Below are positions 7,385 through 12,303 of a stretch of 12,303 nt of DNA, piece by piece. The position numbers were made by a program, and so were the translations under genes. Under the pieces are notes generated by a model that saw only the letters and a list, made by a program, of their open reading frames with translations, was not told the DNA's origin and did not search any database. The number at the start of each line of letters is the position of its first letter. The first letter of the stretch is position 1. Source of the DNA: an uncultured Opitutia bacterium (GTDB lineage: Bacteria; Verrucomicrobiota; Verrucomicrobiia; Opitutales; UBA953); NCBI GenBank assembly GCA_903879465.1, contig CAIRLQ010000068.1, forward strand, positions 1-12,303, given 5' to 3'.

Positions 7385-7473
7385 GGCCTCAAACTGTGGG
7401 ACTGCCGCTGATTTTTCAAGCGTCCCCTCGCTTATTCATTGGAAAAAATCGGGCTGACCGCCAACTTGGTGTC
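7385..7473. other. Divergent intergenic region
   Basis: These 89 bases separate the - strand unknown gene from menB and must hold promoters for both if both are independently transcribed. Reading toward the - strand gene there is a TTGAAA hexamer (complement of 7412-7417) resembling a -35 box, but no good -10 box at standard spacing. Reading toward menB I found no convincing pair of hexamers and no Shine-Dalgarno site before the ATG at 7474. Confidence 0.4.
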
Positions 7474-8319
7474 ATGCAGTCCGACATTCGTTGGCTTAAA
7501 TGCGGAGACTTCGTCGACATCGTCTACGAGAAGGCCGACGGCATGGCTCGCGTAACCATCAATCGGCCCCACCGTCGCAACGCCTTCACGCCAGACACGA
7601 TCGCCGAGATGCTCAAGGCCTTCAATGACGCCCGCGACGACGCCTCTATCGGCGTCGTACTCCTGCGCGGAGCTAACCCCCAGCATGACGGCAAGTTCGC
7701 CTTCTGTGCTGGCGGCGACCAGAAAATCCGGGGCGACAAGCAAGGTGGCTACGTTGGTAATGATGGCGTACCGAGGCTCAACGTCCTCGACCTCCAGCGT
7801 CTCATCCGCTCGATGCCCAAAGTCGTCATCGCCCTCGTAGCCGGCTTCGCCATCGGCGGTGGTCATGTGCTTCACGTCATCTGCGATCTCACCATCGCCG
7901 CTGATAACGCCGTCTTCGGCCAGACTGGACCGACCGTCGGTAGCTTCGACGGAGGCTTCGGCGCCTCGTATCTGGCCCGTATCGTGGGTCAGAAAAAAGC
8001 CCGCGAGATCTGGTATCTCTGTCGCCAGTACGGCGCCAACGAAGCCCTCGAAATGGGCCTCGTGAACACCGTCGTGCCTTATGCACAACTCGACGCTGAA
8101 GGCGTGAAGTGGGCGCAGGAAATCCTCACCAAGAGCCCGCTTGCAATCCGTTGCCTGAAGTCCGCCTTTAACGCGGAACTCGACGGCCAGGCCGGCATCC
8201 AAGAACTCTCCGGTAACGCCACCTTGCTCTATTATCTTTCCGAAGAAGGCGACGAAGGACGCAAAGCCTGGAATGAGAAACGTCCGCCTAACTTCCGAAA
8301 ATTCCCTTGGCTCCCATAA
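7474..8319 (+). CDS. menB: 1,4-dihydroxy-2-naphthoyl-CoA synthase
   Basis: MenB closes the second ring of the naphthoquinone nucleus, turning o-succinylbenzoyl-CoA into 1,4-dihydroxy-2-naphthoyl-CoA in menaquinone synthesis. The 281-residue product matches the crotonase-superfamily MenB pattern almost throughout: NRPHRRNAF (30-38), FCAGGDQKIRGDKQGGYVG (77-95), LNVLDLQRLIR, AGFAIGGGHVLHVICDLTIA (123-142), FGQTGPTVGSFDGGFGASY (148-166) and the C-terminal KRPPNFRKFPWLP. Gly152 in QTGP marks the bicarbonate-dependent type I enzyme rather than the type with an acidic residue there; Ser157 and Asp159 are the likely catalytic pair region. The frame is open further upstream to 7114, but that part is a shadow of the opposite-strand gene; the ATG at 7474 gives the expected N terminus. 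No other men gene is visible, so the pathway is dispersed. Its end overlaps the next gene. Confidence 0.96.
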   Translation: MQSDIRWLKCGDFVDIVYEKADGMARVTINRPHRRNAFTPDTIAEMLKAFNDARDDASIGVVLLRGANPQHDGKFAFCAGGDQKIRGDKQGGYVGNDGVPRLNVLDLQRLIRSMPKVVIALVAGFAIGGGHVLHVICDLTIAADNAVFGQTGPTVGSFDGGFGASYLARIVGQKKAREIWYLCRQYGANEALEMGLVNTVVPYAQLDAEGVKWAQEILTKSPLAIRCLKSAFNAELDGQAGIQELSGNATLLYYLSEEGDEGRKAWNEKRPPNFRKFPWLP

Positions 8320-8891
8320 ATCCGATACGCGTCACCGAACGGGCACAAAAACTCGCTGCGGAGGTACTCCGCCCAGGCGACATCGCCGTGGACGGAACTG
8401 CTGGCAAAGGTCGCGATACCGCTTTCCTCGCCCAATGCGTGGGCCCCGGCGGACACGTCCATTCATTCGATATTCAAGCTGGGGCGATCGATTCCACACG
8501 CAATCTCCTGACTGTCGCCGGCCTACTGCCCCGCGTGTCGCTCCATCTCCGCAGCCATTCCGAGCTGGCACAGGTGCTCACCCCGACCCAACACGGCAAG
8601 ATTGGGGCCGTGCTCTTCAATCTCGGCTACCTGCCAGGCGGCGACACCTCGGTTATCACTCAGCCGGAGACGACCCGACTGGCGCTCAATGCCGCTTATG
8701 AAAACCTCCGTGCCGAAGGACGGATCATCTGCGTCGCTTACACTGGTCACCCCGGCGGACCGGCCGAATCCGACGTCGTCCTGGCCTTCGCGGAAGCACA
8801 CGGTCAAGCTGGGCATGCCATTGAGAAAATCGGCTACTATCCGAATCCAGGGAAACCTTGGATTCTGGTGGTAAACAAGCCCGCAGCTTGA
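8307..8891 (+). CDS. mnmM: Class I SAM-dependent methyltransferase, MnmM/YtqB family
   Basis: The protein has the YtqB (now MnmM) methyltransferase layout. Its SAM-binding motif I is AVDGTAGKGRDTAFLA (27-42), an acidic ribose-binding residue is Asp55 in HSFDIQ, and the family-specific stretches are FNLGYLPGGD (104-113) and AYTGHPGGPAESD. In Bacillus subtilis MnmM methylates 5-aminomethyl-2-thiouridine at the tRNA wobble position; the same reaction is likely but not shown here. The best start is TTG at 8307, overlapping the menB end by 13 bases; it leaves about 26 residues before motif I, as in homologues. The only other nearby candidate is a rare ATA at 8316, touching the menB stop; the next in-frame GTG falls inside motif I and is too late. 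Overlap with menB suggests coupled translation. Older annotations may call it an rRNA methylase. Confidence 0.88.
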   Translation: MAPINPIRVTERAQKLAAEVLRPGDIAVDGTAGKGRDTAFLAQCVGPGGHVHSFDIQAGAIDSTRNLLTVAGLLPRVSLHLRSHSELAQVLTPTQHGKIGAVLFNLGYLPGGDTSVITQPETTRLALNAAYENLRAEGRIICVAYTGHPGGPAESDVVLAFAEAHGQAGHAIEKIGYYPNPGKPWILVVNKPAA

Positions 8892-8922
8892 ATCGACGAC
8901 ACGAGCCCACACAGTGCATCCG

Positions 8923-9822
8923 ATGAACGAACGGCAACGAATCATCGTGACTGGAGCTTCTGGACTCATTGGGACCGCGCTCTGCCGTCGACTCGATACC
9001 CTCGGATACGAGGTCGTCGCCTACCGTTCGCGCCATGACGGCACCCATGGCATGAATCAGGCGAACAGGACGATTGATAAACAAGGATTAGAGGGTGCGT
9101 TCGCCATCATTCATCTTGCTGGCGAGAGCATCGCCCAACGATGGACGCCCCCAGCCCGCGAACGCATCCTCAACAGCCGTCGAGAGAACACCTTATTGCT
9201 CGCCAGCGCCCTTGCTGGACTCACGCATAAACCCGAAGTCTTCATTTCGATGTCGGGTATCAACCGCTATGGACTGCGCCGCACGGAGACCCTGACCGAG
9301 GAATCCGCGCCCATGGTCGACGGATTTCTTCCCGCCGTGACCGAAGCCTGGGAGAATGCGACCCAGCCGGCTCTTCTGGCAGGCATTCGGACCGTCTTAC
9401 TGCGTACCGCCATGGTGCTCTCACGCCACCAAGGCGGACTCAGCAAGATGCTCCCCGCCTTCCGGCTCGGGCTCGGCGGCCCGATTGGCGGGGGCCGCCA
9501 GCGGCTTAGCTGGATAGGCCTGGCTGACCTCGTCGAACTGATTGTATGGAGCCTACGTAACCCCTCCATCCATGGTCCCCTCAATGCGGTCAGTCCTCAG
9601 CCCTTGGCCCAAGCCGAGTTCGCGCGTCAACTAGGCGCAGCCCTCGGACGCCCCGCGTGCCTACCCCTGCCCGCCTGGGCCATATCATTCTTATTTGGGT
9701 CCATGGGTCGGGAGACCATCCTCAGCGACCTAGCCGCGACCCCCGCGGTGGCTCTGGCCAACGGCTTCCGCTTCACGACGCCCGACCTACCGGCCGCCCT
9801 CGCCGCCGCATTGCGTGAATGA
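8923..9822 (+). CDS. TIGR01777-family NAD-dependent epimerase/dehydratase-like oxidoreductase
   Basis: The 299-residue protein is an extended short-chain dehydrogenase of the TIGR01777 group (YfcH-like, with SulA/HI1208 relatives). The nucleotide-binding motif TGASGLIG lies at 10-17. Family landmarks follow: LAGESIAQRWT, ILNSRRENT, LLRTAMVLSRHQGGLSKMLP, FRLGLGGPIGGGRQRLSWIG, the PLNAVSPQPL segment, a PLPAW segment and a C-terminal GFRFTTPDLPAAL. Where many homologues have SASAxGYYG this one reads SMSGINRYG. The reaction and substrate of the family are not established. I prefer the ATG at 8923 over the GTG at 8914 because it sits closer to the first beta strand, but either is possible. It begins 31 bases after the methyltransferase gene and probably belongs to the same transcript. 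Confidence 0.9.
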   Translation: MNERQRIIVTGASGLIGTALCRRLDTLGYEVVAYRSRHDGTHGMNQANRTIDKQGLEGAFAIIHLAGESIAQRWTPPARERILNSRRENTLLLASALAGLTHKPEVFISMSGINRYGLRRTETLTEESAPMVDGFLPAVTEAWENATQPALLAGIRTVLLRTAMVLSRHQGGLSKMLPAFRLGLGGPIGGGRQRLSWIGLADLVELIVWSLRNPSIHGPLNAVSPQPLAQAEFARQLGAALGRPACLPLPAWAISFLFGSMGRETILSDLAATPAVALANGFRFTTPDLPAALAAALRE

Positions 9823-9864
9823 TTTTGGATTGAAGCAGGCTGGGCGGCGAAAGATTGTCCCGCC

Positions 9865-10593
9865 ATGGCTCGCGTCGCTTTCGTCTTTCTAGTCCTCCTG
9901 CTCGCCGGTTGCGACGACAACTCCCGGTCCGATTCCCGCACGCTCGACGTCGAAGATCCGGAATTCCGCCAAGGCCAGAGTTTCCATAAGCAAGGTGAGA
10001 CCCGGAAGGCCCTCGAGTGCTACCTCAAGGTCATCGATAAACGTAAGGATGCGGCCGAATCCCATCTTGAGGCTGGCCGAATGTATCTCGAACTCCAAGA
10101 CCCGCTCCCGGCGATCTATCATTTCAATCAGTTCATCCGCATGAAGCCGGCATCCGACCAAGCGTCGATGGTGCGCGGTATGGTCCGCACGGCAGAGAAA
10201 CAATTTATGCAGCAACTGCCAGGCCGGCCCATGGAGCCCGATGCCATCGGCAGCGTCGATGTGACGACGCAACTCCGCCGCCTGCAGGCCGAAAATGATA
10301 AACTAAAGCGCGAGATTACGGATCTGAGCCGCAACCAGCGACCGTCCGAGACCAAGACCGTCGCCGGGCCGGCGGCCGTGAATGCGGTACCCGATCCACG
10401 CGCCTCGCAGGCCACCAAATCTGGACGCTTCCGTCCATACACCATTGCGAAAGGCGATACACTTTCGACTATCTCGCGAAAAATGTTTAACGACGGAAAC
10501 CACGTACAAGCCATCTTTAACGCCAATCGCGACAAGATGACTTCGCCGGACAGTTTGCCTAAGATCGGGACCGTCATCCTGATTCCGGAATAA
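9865..10593 (+). CDS. Lipoprotein with TPR-like, coiled-coil and LysM domains
   Basis: The 242-residue product carries a lipoprotein signal peptide with the lipobox LAGC (Cys16), so it should be anchored in a membrane facing the periplasm. Residues 33-110 have a helical-pair pattern like tetratricopeptide repeats (FRQGQSFHKQGETRKALECY; HLEAGRMYLELQDPLPAIYH). Residues about 135-155 (LRRLQAENDKLKREITDL) form a short coiled coil. After a Pro/Ala-rich linker comes a C-terminal LysM domain, about 191-241 (YTIAKGDTLSTISRKMFNDG, ending GTVILIPE), which normally binds peptidoglycan. The likely role is in envelope assembly or as a wall-binding scaffold, which is inference. Asp at +2 after the lipid-modified Cys would signal inner-membrane retention in Escherichia coli, but that rule may not hold in this phylum. 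recF follows after three bases, so the two are probably one transcript. Confidence 0.87.
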   Translation: MARVAFVFLVLLLAGCDDNSRSDSRTLDVEDPEFRQGQSFHKQGETRKALECYLKVIDKRKDAAESHLEAGRMYLELQDPLPAIYHFNQFIRMKPASDQASMVRGMVRTAEKQFMQQLPGRPMEPDAIGSVDVTTQLRRLQAENDKLKREITDLSRNQRPSETKTVAGPAAVNAVPDPRASQATKSGRFRPYTIAKGDTLSTISRKMFNDGNHVQAIFNANRDKMTSPDSLPKIGTVILIPE

Positions 10594-10596
10594 ACC

Positions 10597-11658
10597 ATGC
10601 GCCTAACCCGCATCCGGGCGGCGGATTTCCGCAACTTGACCTTCGCGGACGTCTCCACCGATGCCCCGCGAGTCTTCCTGCTTGGCGAGAACGGCCAAGG
10701 AAAGACTAACCTGCTCGAGGCCGCCGCTTTGGTCTCCTCCTTTCGCTCGTTCCGTACAACCGAGATTTCCCCGCTGATCCGCGCAGGTTGCACCGAAGCC
10801 CGACTGCGACTCGATGTCCGTCAGTCAGATTCCGAACTCGCAGAAATCGAAATTCGCCTCGCCAAGGGCTCGCGTAAAGCCCTGCTCAACGGCAACCCCG
10901 TCACTTCAGTCGCCCAACATCTCGGACAATTTCCGACGATTATCTTCTGTTCAGATGACCTCCGACTCGTCCGCGGCTCACCCTCGAATCGTCGTCGCTG
11001 GCTGGATGCCGCCATTGGCGGCACTGACGCAACCTATCTCACCGCAGTCCGAGATTACAGTCGAGCGCTTGAAGGTCGCAATGCCCTACTGAAAGCCGAA
11101 CAAAGATCCGACGAAGAACTTCGGGCCTTCGAGAAAGCCATGATCGCCCCTGGCCGAACCATCGCGGAAATCCGTAACAAGGTCCTGCCCGAACTTGCGG
11201 AGACCTTGCGCCAAGCTTGCGCTCGTGCGGGCTTCCCCGACAAAGGGGCGGACCTCGTGTATCAACCCGACACTCCCGCGGATCAAATCGCCGATGTCTG
11301 GCTCAAGATGCGCACCGCCGATCTAGCCGCCGGGACAACTCTCCGCGGACCGCAGCGCGATGACTTCGGCATGTTATTCGGTGGACAAGAGGCGTGCGAC
11401 TATGCCTCCGAAGGACAACAGCGGCTCCTGGTTCTCGCCCTCTGCCTGGCCCGCCTTCAGCGAGACACCCTGCGGGCCCCGACGCCGCCGATCATCCTGG
11501 CGGACGATGTTCTGGGCGAATTAGACGATATTCGGCGAAGGGCATTCTGGGCGGAAGTCGGGGACTCCCATCAAGTTATCGCGACAGGCACCGTTCCCCC
11601 TCCCTCGGGAGACTGGCTAACCTACCGGGTAGCCGGGGGGGGCTACCTGCAGACCTGA
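10597..11658 (+). CDS. recF: DNA replication and repair protein RecF
   Basis: RecF is an SMC-like ABC ATPase that, with RecO and RecR, loads RecA at single-strand gaps. The 353-residue length fits the family. Visible motifs are the N-terminal RLTRIRAADFRNL, Walker A GENGQGKTN (30-38), FCSDDLRLVRGSPSNRRRWLD (split between the central and lobe regions), the ABC signature SEGQQRLLVLALCLA (271-285), and Walker B with D-loop IILADDVLGELD (299-310). All catalytic residues appear intact. In many bacteria recF sits with dnaA, dnaN and gyrB; here it follows a LysM lipoprotein gene by three bases and precedes secG, so it is away from that classic cluster unless the cluster lies outside the window. The last codons contain a run of eight G (11635-11642), and the 3' end can fold into a GC-rich hairpin. 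The start has only a weak GGAA upstream. Confidence 0.96.
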   Translation: MRLTRIRAADFRNLTFADVSTDAPRVFLLGENGQGKTNLLEAAALVSSFRSFRTTEISPLIRAGCTEARLRLDVRQSDSELAEIEIRLAKGSRKALLNGNPVTSVAQHLGQFPTIIFCSDDLRLVRGSPSNRRRWLDAAIGGTDATYLTAVRDYSRALEGRNALLKAEQRSDEELRAFEKAMIAPGRTIAEIRNKVLPELAETLRQACARAGFPDKGADLVYQPDTPADQIADVWLKMRTADLAAGTTLRGPQRDDFGMLFGGQEACDYASEGQQRLLVLALCLARLQRDTLRAPTPPIILADDVLGELDDIRRRAFWAEVGDSHQVIATGTVPPPSGDWLTYRVAGGGYLQT

Positions 11659-11662
11659 TTTT
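11628..11662 (+). terminator. Candidate hairpin at the 3' end of recF
   Basis: The arms GGTAGCC (11628-11634) and GGCTACC (11641-11647) are perfectly complementary over seven pairs, with a loop of six G. A run of four T follows at 11659-11662, and a looser T-rich stretch at 11667-11675. The T-run is about a dozen bases from the stem, too far for a textbook intrinsic terminator. An alternative, mutually exclusive pairing joins GGCTA (11615-11619) with TAGCC (11630-11634), so the site could switch between folds. It lies inside recF coding sequence, upstream of secG. Confidence 0.35.
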
Positions 11663-11701
11663 GGCGTTGTTTTATAGGCAATCGAACCCTTGGATACGCG
11701 G

Positions 11702-12190
11702 ATGAAGGACTTTCTTCTCTACGCCTCCGTGGTGGCCCTCTTCCTCGTCTGCATCTTGGTCGTAGTGATCATCTTGATGCAGCGTCCCAGTGCCAACGCG
11801 GGCATGGGCTCGGCTCTCGGCGGCGGTGCCGCAGAAACCGTCTTCGGCGGCGAATCCGCTAACGTCCTCTCGAAGATGACCACCTTCCTGACTGTTACCC
11901 TGTTTGTCCTCAGCTTCGGCCTCTACCTCGGTTTTGTCGCCCGTGAGCGCAAAACCCCGACCGCTCTGGGTGCTTCCGAGACCGCCCCCGCTTCCGCTGT
12001 TCCGGCGACCGCTCCCGTTTCTGCACCATCTGCAACCGCCACCGCACCTGCGCCTGCCAAGGCCACGACCCCAGTTGTAGCAGTGCCTGCCGCCAAGCCG
12101 GCCTCGACCCCTGCCGCCGTCCCCCCTGCCGCCACTCCTGCCAACAAGGTGGAGACGACCAAGCCCGCCGCTCCGGACGCGGCAAAGTAA
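11702..12190 (+). CDS. secG: Preprotein translocase subunit SecG with Ala/Pro-rich tail
   Basis: SecG is the small membrane subunit of the SecYEG channel and aids SecA-driven export. The first 80 residues fit the family: membrane helix about 5-26, the junction IILMQRPSANAGMGSALGGG (23-42), ETVFGGESANVLSKMT, and a second helix about 61-80. Beyond that, residues 81-162 are an extended tail rich in Ala, Pro, Thr and Val with scattered Lys, doubling the length of a typical SecG (about 75-110 residues). Such a tail is of low complexity and probably disordered; its function is unknown. The frame also opens at a TTG at 11690, but the ATG at 11702 begins right before the first helix and is preferred. 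The gene starts 43 bases after recF. No terminator is seen after the stop, and another open frame begins four bases later. Confidence 0.92.
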   Translation: MKDFLLYASVVALFLVCILVVVIILMQRPSANAGMGSALGGGAAETVFGGESANVLSKMTTFLTVTLFVLSFGLYLGFVARERKTPTALGASETAPASAVPATAPVSAPSATATAPAPAKATTPVVAVPAAKPASTPAAVPPAATPANKVETTKPAAPDAAK

Positions 12191-12193
12191 ATC

Positions 12194-12303
12194 TTGGTGA
12201 GACTCGCCCTGCTCAGCCTTTCCGTCTGCTGGGTAGCGTGCCAGTTCGCTATCACTTCCTTTGCCCAGTCGAGAGATGGGGACGATGATTATGCGAGCCT
12301 GAG
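12194..12303 (+). CDS. Start of an exported protein, 3' end missing
   Basis: From the TTG at 12194 (or the GTG at 12197) the frame stays open to the window edge. The 36 visible codons read as a signal peptide: VRLALLSLSVCWVACQFAI, then TSFAQS, a likely cleavage site, then the acidic RDGDDDYASL. The first bases lie four nucleotides after the secG stop, so it would be co-transcribed with secG. There are too few residues to name a family. The chance that this is a random open frame is real, but the signal-peptide character and tight spacing favour a gene. Confidence 0.5.
   Translation, partial: MVRLALLSLSVCWVACQFAITSFAQSRDGDDDYASL

Noticed and set aside
7114..7473. Upstream extension of the menB frame by 120 codons
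   Set aside because: The extension overlaps the - strand gene and translates to low-complexity Arg-rich sequence; MenB similarity begins just after the ATG at 7474.
7385..7473. Promoter hexamers in the divergent gap
   Set aside because: Single -35-like or -10-like words occur on both strands, but no pair at proper spacing is good enough to call.
8914..8922. GTG start for the TIGR01777-type gene
   Set aside because: It adds only three residues and the ATG at 8923 gives the usual distance to the nucleotide-binding motif; it cannot be excluded.
9843..9864. Hairpin GGCGG/CCGCC directly before the lipoprotein ATG
   Set aside because: Only five pairs with a twelve-base loop, expected by chance at this GC content.
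1..12303. Mobile elements, CRISPR arrays, tRNA or rRNA genes
   Set aside because: No transposase, integrase, repeat array or RNA-gene signature was seen; the only large repeat is the hydrolase gene duplication.

Overview
The window is an ordinary, gene-dense stretch of a moderately GC-rich bacterial chromosome. It holds fourteen protein-coding genes, thirteen on the + strand and one on the - strand, with no RNA gene, mobile element, CRISPR array or intergenic gap over about 90 bases. The protein families suggest a Verrucomicrobiota genome, most likely class Opitutae. The pointers are a fused ResB-CcsA cytochrome c maturation protein, a pair of exported alpha/beta hydrolases of a type I associate with Planctomycetes and Verrucomicrobia, a SecG with a long Ala/Pro tail, and few Shine-Dalgarno sites. 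This placement is by family resemblance only; no ribosomal RNA is present to settle it.

Positions 1-2976 hold the 3' part of a ResB-CcsA (System II cytochrome c biogenesis) gene and, overlapping its stop codon, a NusG paralogue of the RfaH type. Positions 3004-5456 hold a YhcH/YjgK/YiaL-family gene followed by two tandem, clearly duplicated secreted alpha/beta hydrolases. Positions 5514-6919 hold pyrF (pyrimidine synthesis) and ispD (isoprenoid synthesis), overlapping by four bases. A convergent - strand gene of unknown function (6926-7384) ends six bases after ispD.

From the short divergent gap at 7385-7473 a second + strand run starts: menB (menaquinone synthesis), mnmM-like (tRNA wobble-uridine methyltransferase, overlapping menB), a TIGR01777-type epimerase, a TPR/coiled-coil/LysM lipoprotein, recF (recombinational repair), secG (protein export) and the first codons of another exported protein cut by the window edge. 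CcsBA and MenB both serve a membrane electron-transport chain with c-type cytochromes and menaquinone.

I see no convincing new multi-gene system. The points most worth a second look are the RfaH-like gene coupled to ccsBA, the duplicated hydrolases with an unusual SGGW oxyanion segment, the unrecognised - strand protein, two candidate RNA hairpins (3466-3505 and at the 3' end of recF, the latter on a run of eight G), and the lack of clear ribosome-binding sites.
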